Shown: positions 1 through 8,516 of the stretch, in pieces
Numbering within the stretch: position 1 is the first letter of the stretch
Layout: each line of letters opens with the position of its first letter
Assembly: GCF_014898815.1 (NCBI RefSeq)
Contig: NW_026515541.1
Location: forward strand, 2,232,001 to 2,296,000
Length of the DNA stretch: 64,000 bases
Direction: 5' to 3'
Source: Panonychus citri
Lineage: Eukaryota; Arthropoda; Arachnida; Trombidiformes; Tetranychidae
Notes under the pieces: model-generated
Told to the model about the DNA's origin: nothing
The model's database searches: none
Seen by the model: only the letters and a program-made list of their open reading frames with translations
Program-made: the position numbers and the translations under genes

Positions 1-2143
1 TATGTATGTAATGAGCCTTTAGTTAATGATAAGGTTTTAGATCATTGCCATTTAACTGGATCATATCGAGGGCCAGCTCATAACTCATGTAATCTTAAAC
101 TTAGACTACCACATAAACTACCTATTATTTTTCATAATCTCAAAGGTTACGATGCTCACCTTATAATCAGTGGGTTAAGATCAAATTTAGTTCAGAACAT
201 AGCCGTCATCCCTCAAAATACAGAAAAGTACATTGCTTTCTTTATGGATGACTTTATCTTTCTAGATAGTTTAGCTTTTCTCCTTTCAAGTTTAGATACA
301 TTGGCTAATAACTTGTCTACTGAATCTAAATCAACATACTTGTTACAAATGTTCAAAGAAGATGATCTACCTCACATACTTGGAAAAGGATCTCTACCTT
401 ATGAGTACATGGACTCTTGGGATAGATTCAATGAGCGCGCGCTACCACCAATCGAATGTTTCTACTCATCTCACGAAAAAATCAATCGATCAACAATCTT
501 ATGATCGATTGATTGATATGTGGAATCATTTTGGTTGTGAAACACTGGGTGAATTTCATGATATTTATTTGAAAATTGATGTGCTACTTTTGACTTGTAT
601 CTTTCAAAATTTCAGAGCTACAAGTATTAATCAGTTTGGCTTGGACCCATGTCATTACTTTTCAACACCAGGTTTAACATGGGACGCCGCTCTCAAGTCA
701 ACGAAAAATAAGTTGGATCTTCTCACTGATATTGATATGATTTTAATGATGGAAAAAGGTATCAGAGGTGGTATCTCGTGTGCAATGAAGAGACACGTCA
801 TTGCTAACAACCGAAACTCTGAGAATTATGATGAAACAAAACCCTCATCATACATCACATATTTGGATGTTAACAACTTGTATGGATTTGCACTGAACGA
901 TGTCCTTCCCATGAAGAACTTTTCTTGGGTGTCACCAGATTTGTTTGATTCTACAATTGAGACGATAAGAAATGGTAATTTGGATGGTGATACTGGTTAT
1001 ATTTTAGAAGTAGACTTGTTATATCCAAGTGAATTACATGACTATCATAATGACTATCCTTTAGCGCCTGAAAGATTATCAGTTAAAATTGAATGGATGA
1101 GTAAGTATCAAAAGGATTTGGTTGCTAAAATAGAAAGTCAAGGATTAAAACGTACTGAAACTGAAAAGCTCATCCCAAATTTGTTTGATAAACATCATTA
1201 CGTCGTTCATGGTCGAAATTTACGTTTCTATCTTGACAAGGGATTAAAATTGAATAAAATCCATAGAATAATTAGTTTTCATCAATCAGCTTGGTTATCA
1301 CCTTATATTCAAATGTGTACAAGTAACAGACAAAAAGCGGCAACTACCTTTGAAAAAGACTTTTGGAAACTCATGGTCAACTCATTGTATGGAAAAAGTA
1401 TAGAAGATAAGAGGAAACATACTAAAGTCAAGGTGATACAGAATGGTAAACAAGCTCTTCAACAAATTCGTAAGCCAATGTTTGAACAGTTTTTCATCTT
1501 AGAAAATGATTTAGCCATTGTTAAATTACGAAAGTTTGAAGTCAAGCTCGATAAACCCATTTACTTGGGGTTCACTGTGTTGGAACTATCTAAGTTACAC
1601 ATGTACAAACTTCATTATGATTGTTTCCGGCCGAAATATGGTGAAAACTTATCACTTGTATATACCGACACTGACAGTTTCATATATCATATACAAACTC
1701 AAGATATTGTAGCTGATTTAAAAGAACTAGATTATATCATGGACTTTTCTGATTATCCAACATCACATATTCTCCATGATAATTCAAATAAGAAAAAACT
1801 AGGGTACCTTAAAGATGAGATGAATGGAGAAACCATTGATGAAGTTATTGCCCTGAAATCAAAACTTTATGCTATCAAATATGGAACCAGAAAAAAACTT
1901 ACCGCCAAGGGAGTACAAAAGGCTGTGATTAAAAATGAAATCTCAATAGAAAACTACAGAGATTGTCTCTATGAAAACGCCATTTATCATCATATTAATC
2001 ATAGATTACAATCTAAAAATCATCAAATTTCTTCTATAAGACTAAACAAAGTTTCATTATCACCAATGGATGATAAAAGATTTATACTTGACGATGGAGT
2101 ATCTACACTAGCTCACGGACATTATAAAATTGTACACAAATAG
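1..2143 (+). CDS. Polinton protein-primed DNA polymerase B (5' truncated, one frameshift)
   Basis: Family B polymerase of the protein-primed type, expected to replicate the element's linear DNA. The frame is open from base 1 (no start in the window). An exonuclease motif (HNLKGYDAH, near 139-165) is followed by an ExoIII-like YLKID motif near 568. Polymerase motif A (YLDVNNLYG, about 860-886), motif B (KLMVNSLYGK, about 1366-1395) and motif C (YTDTDS, about 1660-1677) are all present. The first part reads in frame 1 and the rest in frame 2; the switch falls at a run of six A at 475-480 and needs one base more or less, so it is either a true indel or a homopolymer error. The gene ends 5 bp from the convergent protease gene. 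Confidence 0.93.
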
Positions 2144-2148
2144 TTGTT

Positions 2149-2571
2149 TTAATAAATATTTTTTATTATAAATTCATTAATTTCTGAATTACATTTAATT
2201 AATGGTAAATCCTTGTTTTCAAAACAAGACTCTAGAAAAAGAATACAATACAATCCACATTTTATTGATAAATCTCCTTGGTAGATGTAATGATTATATT
2301 TGAATCCATTGAATTTACAATTTCTTTCCAAAAAGGAAGTGATTAAATCCAATGGTCTATTACCAAATGAATCAAAATATAAACCTGGTCCATACTCTGG
2401 AATATAGATAGCTGTCCAATGGGACCCAGTTTTCCAACTTGGATCAAGGTTTATCACCATACCAAAAGGTTTAGCTAATATTTCAAAAGGTAATTTATCA
2501 AGAGGATAAACACCTTTGAACTGTGAGTATTTTTTCAATCTCGAATCAATATCGATTGTAGTTAATGCCAT
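2149..2571 (-). CDS. Adenain-like cysteine protease (C5 family)
   Basis: A protein of 140 aa related to adenovirus maturation protease, expected to cleave capsid precursors. The catalytic set is visible: His51 in GSHW, Asp67 in YFDSFG, Gln98, and Cys105 in KCGLYC. Adenoviruses usually have Glu where this has Asp, a common variant. The length is near normal but lacks an N-terminal extension. The ATG at 2571 shares its first base with the stop of the capsid gene (TGATG), so translation may be coupled. It converges on the polymerase gene with 5 bp between stops. Confidence 0.88.
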   Translation of the reverse strand: MALTTIDIDSRLKKYSQFKGVYPLDKLPFEILAKPFGMVINLDPSWKTGSHWTAIYIPEYGPGLYFDSFGNRPLDLITSFLERNCKFNGFKYNHYIYQGDLSIKCGLYCILFLESCFENKDLPLIKCNSEINEFIIKNIY

Positions 2572-3807
2572 CAATAGTCTGTAATTATATTCCGCGATGA
2601 ATCGATTTGTAGTACGTTGTCATGAACACCAAAAACTATCATGTGTAGACCTGTGGTTAAAGCGTCAGTAAATTGAATATCTATTCGAGCGCTACCTCGT
2701 TTAATCAATGATAGAGTCCCAGATTCATTGGTAAGAGTACCGTCATCACTTAAATCAAAAACAAACAAAGGGTGGTTCTTTGCATAGTCTTTGTACTTGA
2801 TATTAATTTTAGGTATTCCATTCTCTTGGTTCATTGACCGGAACATGTTGTAGTATTCACGAACATAAATACTATTCTTGAAATCCGGTTTATAAGCAGA
2901 AGCTGGTATCTTTATTCCATTAACAACAAAAGCAATCTCTTTAATATTTCCGTGTTCAAATTTGAACGGATCAGTTTGTATCTCTCCGTTGAAAGACTTG
3001 TCAGATACAAATCCAATAATGACCCTTCGGGGTAGTTGACCATTATACACATTGTCAATGCTATTGGCAGCGAAGCCACTCACAAGGTGATATGATTTAA
3101 CCTCATTACGCTGGAAATAGTATTTTACCATTGAGTTGGTCAAGTTTTTTTCAATTGTCATCTGAACGGGCATAAAAAGTTTCACTCGTCTTACGAAAAG
3201 TGAAAGCTGTTGAAATTTCAAATTGATTGGTCCTTGAGTGGAACAGGTCAATCCAAATGTATCTGGTGCCAATTTAAATCTTAATGTTATCGGTACACCA
3301 TCGATCAAAAATTTTTCTTGTTGAAACATTGGGGCATGTATCGGAAGAATCAAATCAAAGTCCTTTTTAACACGCTCAACTCTTACATTTTCATCGTCAT
3401 CAATCAGCTGACAAGCATCAATTGGTGACTCATGTTTGAAGAACAAGTCATCGAGATGTGATTGATAATGAAATAAACTATTACCTGGATTTAAATTGAC
3501 ACTACCAAGATAAACATCACATTGTTCAAACAATGAAGTAGCGTAGTTATTAACAGGAACAATTTTGTCACCATCTTTTATTGGATCTTTGTATTCAATT
3601 TTAATTTAGCATGTAAATATGTAGCTGAAAGATCAGTATAGTGTTCAGAAGGGAACTACAAATTCAAATATTTTGAATTGTCTAATGACCAACTGGACGA
3701 TACTCTACATCATACATTGTCTCGATGACCGTTTGTGTTGGAGGAACACTAAATAAATCTAGTTCAGCTATTGTTGCTGGTGTCGAGGAGTTGTGAATAA
3801 ATTCCAT
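2571..3807 (-). pseudogene. Polinton major capsid protein, double jelly-roll, 5' part frameshifted
   Basis: The open part (about 3605 to 2571) resembles the Polinton capsid proteins usually annotated as F54H12.2-like, with the conserved phrases SLFEQCDVYL and GQLPRRVIIGF and the C-terminal part ending in NIITDY. The family is normally about 400-500 aa and begins at an ATG like that at 3807, one base after the stop of the upstream gene. Between 3805 and about 3600 the recognisable capsid sequence is spread over several reading frames with stops, so the gene as given cannot make a full capsid protein. Either it is decayed or this stretch has several sequence errors. No other gene of the - strand block is damaged this way. 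Confidence 0.85.
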
Positions 3808-3808
3808 C

Positions 3809-4252
3809 TTAATTATTGAAAATGTCTCGTTTAGTTGTCTTTCTCTTTTTGATTACGCTCTTGGGTGAGCGTTTCTTCACTTTTCGTAAAGTTACTTTTG
3901 TGACAGTTTTCTTTCTTTTATATAATCTTTTGTTTCCACTACCGGTTTGTGACTTTGTTTTTATCTTTTCTAAACCTTTTGTGGCCAAATCAGAAACACT
4001 GTCTTTGAAAGCTTTCTGAATCTGTGGATCTTGTACAACACGCTTACCAAGAGTAACACCTTTATCTAAGGCTTCTTTTCCAATGTATTTCAAAATTGGC
4101 ATGGCTAGTCTTGAGAAAAAACTTCCAAATCCATAACCTCTTTGATATCTAGGAGCACGTACAATTCTTATGTCATTGAACCCTGAACCACTTTGATTTG
4201 TGTAGTAGTGATTAAAATCACTATCTTTAGGACAATATGATTTACGGTACAT
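3809..4252 (-). CDS. Polinton pVI-like small virion protein
   Basis: A protein of 147 aa with a conserved front half (phrases FNDIRIVRAPRYQRGYGFGS and GKEALDKGVTLGK) and a very basic Lys/Arg-rich tail. This pattern is common to a Polinton/adintovirus protein compared with adenovirus pVI/core proteins; a role inside the virion, with DNA binding by the tail, is an inference. The first true ATG is at 4252; a TTG lies 13 codons upstream in frame but would be an unusual eukaryotic start. A TATA box lies 36 nt before the ATG. Its stop is one base before the capsid ATG. Confidence 0.75.
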   Translation of the reverse strand: MYRKSYCPKDSDFNHYYTNQSGSGFNDIRIVRAPRYQRGYGFGSFFSRLAMPILKYIGKEALDKGVTLGKRVVQDPQIQKAFKDSVSDLATKGLEKIKTKSQTGSGNKRLYKRKKTVTKVTLRKVKKRSPKSVIKKRKTTKRDIFNN

Positions 4253-4278
4253 GTTTAGATGACAAATAGTTGATATTT

Positions 4279-4288
4279 CTTCTTTATA
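4279..4288 (-). promoter_or_regulatory. TATA box of the pVI-like gene
   Basis: TATAAAGAAG on the - strand, 36 nt before the ATG at 4252. It overlaps the 3' end of the penton-like gene. Position matches TATA boxes before other genes of the element. Confidence 0.5.
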
Positions 4289-5294
4289 CAACTTTTGTCT
4301 TCTTTCTAAAATCTAAACTTAAAAACATTCTTCCACCAGATTCAAAGTATACCTGCTCTCCAGAGTCATGAGTAGCAAGCACTGATATTTCACCAATGTG
4401 GTTTTTTCGAACAGGGTAATATATTCGATGAGAGAACGTACAATATCCAGTATCTTTGTAGATACCACTTGTTAATGGTAAAGCACGTAACACAGGTGAT
4501 TGAGTCCCACCTACTATATGATCTTGGATAATATCAGTATATAGATACATTAGAAATATCGCGTCATTTTTCTTGGCTTCAAGGTTAAATTTTTCTGTAG
4601 GATTAAGAAAAATCCTCGATTTATGAAAGTTGAGGTCTGAATCTTGGACATGATTCATTCCTAAATATTTTTTCACCTCTGTAGTGAAAAATGGAGCATA
4701 AATTAGACCGCTGTAAACCCACTGATATGGAGCTTTACCAAAAGCAAACTGCTTTGCTTTCGTATAATTACCATCAAGCCAAGTGTCAAGTAAAACTGTG
4801 TCTTTGTGTTCTGGGAGCACTTTTTCAATTATATGTGTTGATGATTCATTGTCAAAAATCATCCCCAAGCTCAATTGATTTTCACTTATTTCAAGATTCT
4901 GATTTATGACATCATTTCGGGGGGCAAAGGAAGGAGGTTTGAATGCTTCTTTAAAACTCTGATTTAACTTTTCAAACACTTTTTTACGGGGCTCTGATAC
5001 AAAAAAACGAATCGTTTGTTCAGGAGAAGCATCAACCCATTCAGCATCCTGGAATAGGATTTGACGTCCTGTAGTCTGCTTGTAAAAGTATTTGGATTTT
5101 ATTTTATATTTTATTTCAGCTTCTCCAGAGAACTTGAGAGGAAAATAAATTTCGGTTAATGCAACTTCCCAATCACCAGATAACTCTAAAGGAGGGTCAA
5201 TTCGGTTTTGAAAAGAAGAAATTGTGTTGTTGGGATATATGTCCATTGACCCATTTGAAACTAAGTCAATTGTGAATGATGATTGTTCTGTCAT
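4284..5294 (-). CDS. Polinton minor capsid (penton-like) protein
   Basis: A protein of 336 aa with the N-terminal signature of Polinton minor capsid proteins (SNGSMDIYPNNT followed by a WEVALTEIYFP segment); the family is known as a single jelly-roll penton homologue that closes capsid vertices. The ATG at 5294 overlaps the integrase stop as ATGA (4-nt overlap), which fixes the start and suggests coupled translation from one transcript. No breaks are seen. Confidence 0.82.
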   Translation of the reverse strand: MTEQSSFTIDLVSNGSMDIYPNNTISSFQNRIDPPLELSGDWEVALTEIYFPLKFSGEAEIKYKIKSKYFYKQTTGRQILFQDAEWVDASPEQTIRFFVSEPRKKVFEKLNQSFKEAFKPPSFAPRNDVINQNLEISENQLSLGMIFDNESSTHIIEKVLPEHKDTVLLDTWLDGNYTKAKQFAFGKAPYQWVYSGLIYAPFFTTEVKKYLGMNHVQDSDLNFHKSRIFLNPTEKFNLEAKKNDAIFLMYLYTDIIQDHIVGGTQSPVLRALPLTSGIYKDTGYCTFSHRIYYPVRKNHIGEISVLATHDSGEQVYFESGGRMFLSLDFRKKTKVV

Positions 5295-6388
5295 TTCTTT
5301 TCAGATAAATTGTCCAGATCCCAGACCCAACTATCGAATTTCTTTGGCCATCCTTCCCATCTCACAAAGTACTTATATAATCTTTTTTCTCTATCGTAAT
5401 CTTTTTTCAAGACCTTTGATACTCTAAATCTTGCATTAGGGTCAAATGAAACTTTTTGAAGCTCTTCTGGATAGAAAATTGATGATATTTTCTCTCCAGC
5501 TAGATCTTCAAGTTTATATACGAACTTGGTAGGTGTTTCTTTAACAGATTTCACTTTAAATACTTCATCTGTCCATCGTTGTGTTGTTCCTTTATCAGAT
5601 GTCTCATTTAGAGGAATTTTAACTATATCGTTTACACTGAAACCTCTTTTTCTGTTCTTATCTGATTTCAATGATGATTGGATAGTTGTGACAATCGATT
5701 GTTGATTTTCTGTGTTGACAGAGCTAGGCGATGTTTTTATTGTTCTATGATATGAATCGTTGTAATTATCAACAATCAACTGTAAGTCATCAATATATCG
5801 CTGTGTATGCTTCCAATAAATATAACGATATATTCGTGAACGTAAAGTCCTAATCAATCTTTCAACAATAGCACACTTAACTGAATTGTCAGTCGTTGTA
5901 AAGTAATGGACTCCATTTGTTAAACAGAACTGGGTCAAAAATTTGTTTTTAAATTCTTTTCCTTGATCTGTCTGTAATTTCTCAGGTTTTCTTCCTTTGG
6001 AAAAAATTTTATTGAATGCTGTTATAATTGAATTGGCTGATTTATTGACCACAGGTTCTGTCCAAGCGTATCTACTAAGGACATCGATAACTACAAGAAT
6101 GTATCTTTTACCATCATTCTCCGAACTCCAATAAGACATGTCCATTAAATCAGCTTGCCATTGCTCATCGACTCTATCAACCAAGATAGGTAATCGTAAA
6201 AACCTTTGTTTCTTGGCTCGAAAATTAGTGTATGTATCTTGACCTTTCAACCACTCCTTTACATCTTGAAGTTGTATACTTGAATCGGTTTGTTTAGCAA
6301 CATTGAACAATCTATCAGCTCCACCAAAACTTCCTTTACTCTTGATATCATAGTAAACACTTTTCAAAAGATTTTGATATCGCTCCAT
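5291..6388 (-). CDS. Retroviral-type integrase with C-terminal chromodomain
   Basis: A protein of 365 aa that would insert the element into host DNA. The catalytic core holds the DDE triad: Asp80 (QADLMDM), Asp141 (LQTDQGKEF) and Glu176 (AIVERLIRTL). An N-terminal region (1-60) precedes the core. The last 51 residues form a chromodomain-like module (FRVSKVLKK, then YFVRWEGWPKKFDSWVW) that in related elements can guide integration to modified histones. The gene overlaps the preceding small gene by 25 nt and the next gene by 4 nt. It looks intact. Confidence 0.93.
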   Translation of the reverse strand: MERYQNLLKSVYYDIKSKGSFGGADRLFNVAKQTDSSIQLQDVKEWLKGQDTYTNFRAKKQRFLRLPILVDRVDEQWQADLMDMSYWSSENDGKRYILVVIDVLSRYAWTEPVVNKSANSIITAFNKIFSKGRKPEKLQTDQGKEFKNKFLTQFCLTNGVHYFTTTDNSVKCAIVERLIRTLRSRIYRYIYWKHTQRYIDDLQLIVDNYNDSYHRTIKTSPSSVNTENQQSIVTTIQSSLKSDKNRKRGFSVNDIVKIPLNETSDKGTTQRWTDEVFKVKSVKETPTKFVYKLEDLAGEKISSIFYPEELQKVSFDPNARFRVSKVLKKDYDREKRLYKYFVRWEGWPKKFDSWVWDLDNLSEKK

Positions 6389-6633
6389 TTAATGTTAGTT
6401 GAAGGAACCGGTTGTGATTTTTCCTTTTTTATTGACTTTCTTATGACCTTATTCTTTTTAAAGTTTTTAATTGCTTTGGATAATGAATCTTGATAATCTT
6501 TCAATACAGTTTTATCAATACTTGATTGTTTTTCTTGTTCAGCTGGTTCCGAGAGGTCTACTTTTATTTCATTGTTTCTAAGAATTTGATATTCCTTCTC
6601 TGGTATCAAAACCATTTTATTAAGTACATTCAT
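6364..6633 (-). CDS. Small charged Polinton protein, unknown
   Basis: An 89-aa highly charged protein rich in Lys and Glu, with no recognisable domain or membrane segment. It starts at an ATG that shares one base with the stop of the upstream gene (TAATG) and overlaps the integrase start by 25 nt, so the tight packing supports a real gene. Function is unknown; small basic proteins in this place in Polintons may be virion or DNA-binding components. Confidence 0.6.
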   Translation of the reverse strand: MNVLNKMVLIPEKEYQILRNNEIKVDLSEPAEQEKQSSIDKTVLKDYQDSLSKAIKNFKKNKVIRKSIKKEKSQPVPSTNIKWSDIKIF

Positions 6634-6980
6634 TACATGTATCTATCTGCCAGTTTACCTCCGAGATAAGATAGTGCTGGCCAAAGTAAAGCAGGAAGAA
6701 AAGCTCCTCCTGATTGAATAATAATTTCTTTTCTCTCTTTCAAAGGAACACCAGATTTCTTGGAAAGTCTTCTCAATTGTTTTTTGTAGGGTAAAATCTT
6801 TATCTTCTGTTGTTGATCTATTGGAATATTCCCGTTTAATGTATTTTTACTTATCTCTGATATTGAATAATAGATACACGACTTTGCCTTTTTTAATATG
6901 ATGTTTCTCTCTTTCTTTGTCTTTGCGTTAGCAAGTTTTCTTAATGTAGGAAGACACTTTTTAACGCCTTCGATAGACAT
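6633..6980 (-). CDS. Small basic protein with hydrophobic C-terminus (minor virion protein candidate)
   Basis: A 115-aa protein: a basic, Lys-rich front (1-85), then GVPLKERKEIIIQSGG and a hydrophobic segment (AFLPALLWPALSYLGG). Similar small proteins with a basic part and a hydrophobic Gly/Pro-rich end occur in Polintons and are compared with membrane-active minor virion proteins; that role is inferred. The ATG at 6980 is preceded by a clear TATA box 36 nt upstream, and the stop overlaps the next start. Confidence 0.7.
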   Translation of the reverse strand: MSIEGVKKCLPTLRKLANAKTKKERNIILKKAKSCIYYSISEISKNTLNGNIPIDQQQKIKILPYKKQLRRLSKKSGVPLKERKEIIIQSGGAFLPALLWPALSYLGGKLADRYM

Positions 6981-7006
6981 ATTGATTGATTGATAATTGA
7001 TAATTT

Positions 7007-7016
7007 CTTTTATATA
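7007..7016 (-). promoter_or_regulatory. TATA box of the small basic protein gene
   Basis: TATATAAAAG on the - strand, 36 nt before the ATG at 6980, in the 39-bp gap after the ATPase stop. It could head a transcript covering several genes down to the capsid and protease. Confidence 0.55.
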
Positions 7017-7019
7017 AAT

Positions 7020-7655
7020 TCAAAGAGAATAAGCTATCATTGGATCATCATTCTCATTGAAAATATTGGTGATTAATCTTACTTTATCATCTGTGTCAGG
7101 TTTCAGATCAATGAATAAGTATGAATAAGGTTTAATTGTAGCGTTTTCAAAAATGTTTTGGAATTTTTTAATCTTTGATGGAAACATTTGCCTAGCAATG
7201 TTTGTTATCATAGATTTATCTCTTGGATTCTTGTAACAAACAACATACTGACTATTTAAGCTTATGTTCCGACTTTCCTTTCCTCTAACAAAAAAGTTTT
7301 GGGTTATGAGTATTACAGAGATATTTCTATGGTGTGAACCTCTTGTAAATAAATTACTTATCAATGTTTGGTTACTGGCTTCTAACATTAAGTCATCTAT
7401 CACTATCCATTCAGGTTCATCCCCTCCTGCATTAGATAGATGTTCTTCTGATAGTCCCTCTATAAACTTTACATTAGGCATAGAATTAAACATTTTCTGA
7501 TATTCACCATAGAAATATGTTATTTTCTTTGGTGCTGGATCACATATTTTACCAGCTGCATTTATCATATTACGTACAAAATAAGTTTTACCAGAGCCAG
7601 TTGGCCCTGATATGTACATTGTGAAAGGGTGTTTTAAATAAATTGAATAAGACAT
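7020..7655 (-). CDS. A32-like genome-packaging ATPase (FtsK/HerA type)
   Basis: A protein of 211 aa expected to pump viral DNA into the capsid. The Walker A motif GPTGSGKT is near residue 17 and the Walker B motif is EWIVIDDLM near residue 80; TRGSHHRNISVILITQN follows and fits the sensor region. The first ATG is at 7655; an in-frame TTG lies five codons upstream. A TATA box lies 34 nt before the ATG. The gene appears intact. Confidence 0.9.
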   Translation of the reverse strand: MSYSIYLKHPFTMYISGPTGSGKTYFVRNMINAAGKICDPAPKKITYFYGEYQKMFNSMPNVKFIEGLSEEHLSNAGGDEPEWIVIDDLMLEASNQTLISNLFTRGSHHRNISVILITQNFFVRGKESRNISLNSQYVVCYKNPRDKSMITNIARQMFPSKIKKFQNIFENATIKPYSYLFIDLKPDTDDKVRLITNIFNENDDPMIAYSL

Positions 7656-7680
7656 GATGATGATTTTCAAGTTTAGTTTA

Positions 7681-7689
7681 TTTTTTATA
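7681..7689 (-). promoter_or_regulatory. TATA box of the ATPase gene
   Basis: TATAAAAAA on the - strand, 34 nt before the ATG at 7655. It sits just after the stop of the upstream membrane protein gene. Confidence 0.5.
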
Positions 7690-7697
7690 TTAAATTC

Positions 7698-7943
7698 TCA
7701 TGATACAATTGAGGAAGGAGCTGAGCTTGTAGCACCATTATCTGAACTCTTGCCCGATCGAAACCTTGGAGTTGGAAGAAGATAACCAAGTGAAGATCCA
7801 AGTAAAGCTGTCCATAACGGTAGATTTCCAGTTTTTAAGACAATGTTAACAATAGCTGTTATCAACATTGATATCAATACAACTAATTGTACAGTGAAAA
7901 GAACTTTTTTACACCAAATTCTGTAGGTTTCGTTTGTATCCAT
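7698..7943 (-). CDS. Small membrane protein, unknown
   Basis: An 81-aa protein with one strong membrane helix (about residues 14-36, LFTVQLVVLISMLITAIVNI) and a second shorter hydrophobic stretch (about 43-57), then a Ser-rich polar tail. Small one- or two-helix proteins are common in Polintons, but I do not recognise this one. Two TATA-like motifs precede the ATG. Confidence 0.65.
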   Translation of the reverse strand: MDTNETYRIWCKKVLFTVQLVVLISMLITAIVNIVLKTGNLPLWTALLGSSLGYLLPTPRFRSGKSSDNGATSSAPSSIVS

Positions 7944-7962
7944 GGTTTTTGAATAACTAGGT

Positions 7963-7988
7963 TATTTATAGCCCTGTCTCTCTTTATA
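7963..7988 (-). promoter_or_regulatory. TATA boxes of the membrane protein gene
   Basis: TATAAATA (7970-7963) and TATAAAGAG (7988-7980) on the - strand lie 27 and 45 nt before the ATG at 7943. The second matches the spacing seen at the other genes better. Confidence 0.4.
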
Positions 7989-8499
7989 TTGATTCTGCTA
8001 AAGATTTAAACTTTTCAAAATATTTTGAAACATCATTATAATCTTTGATACCGGTTACTGTTATCCTTCCTGTTTTAAAAACGATAAAAATAACCTTGGT
8101 ATCGTCCACTTTTATATGTGTTCCTGGAAATAACTCTGGCTCGTATGAGTACTTTGGAAACCTTTTGAGTATTGAATAATCAAAATTATCGGATAACCTT
8201 GAATGAGCCACGATGTTGACAACTTTGAAATTAATGTAATCAATTTTTGATGGATAATTGATACAAAAACGATTTATTAAATTGAAAGAGATTACACAGT
8301 TTTTAATTCCAGTTACAATAATTTTACCGGAGTCAAAAATTAATAAACACCCATCAACATACTTTAATATTCCCCCGGAGAATCGCCTGGGGTACCTTAT
8401 TGATGGGTAATACATTTTTATTATACTTCGAGAAAGATTAGAGTTCAAAGTAAATGACATGACAACATTATTAACTGTAATGTTTTCACAAAGAGTCAT
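7984..8499 (-). CDS. TATA-binding protein (TBP) homologue carried by the Polinton
   Basis: A protein of 171 aa made of the two imperfect repeats of a TBP core and almost nothing else. Repeat 1 (about 6-82) has RRFSGGI and LLIFDSGKIIVTGIK; repeat 2 (about 92-169) has VVNIVAHS, the TBP signature SYEPELFPG, and IVFKTGRITVTGIK. The four Phe that kink TATA DNA in known TBPs have clear counterparts: Phe40, Phe55, Phe124 and Phe141. The turn between the Phe pair in repeat 1 is two residues shorter than usual. The rest is diverged, so this is not a recent copy of a host gene. It lies between the IAP gene (17 nt away) and the membrane protein gene on the same strand, clearly inside the element. It would bind TATA DNA and recruit transcription machinery. 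Confidence 0.88.
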   Translation of the reverse strand: MTLCENITVNNVVMSFTLNSNLSRSIIKMYYPSIRYPRRFSGGILKYVDGCLLIFDSGKIIVTGIKNCVISFNLINRFCINYPSKIDYINFKVVNIVAHSRLSDNFDYSILKRFPKYSYEPELFPGTHIKVDDTKVIFIVFKTGRITVTGIKDYNDVSKYFEKFKSLAESI

Positions 8500-8516
8500 C
8501 CTCGTTAAATGAAAGA

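Noticed and set aside
475..480. Programmed -1 frameshift site in PolB
   Set aside because: The required shift is +1 and no slippery heptamer in the right frame is present.
2149..2180. Programmed terminator between PolB and protease
   Set aside because: Only AATAAA-like signals on both strands are seen; no stem-loop is needed in a eukaryote.
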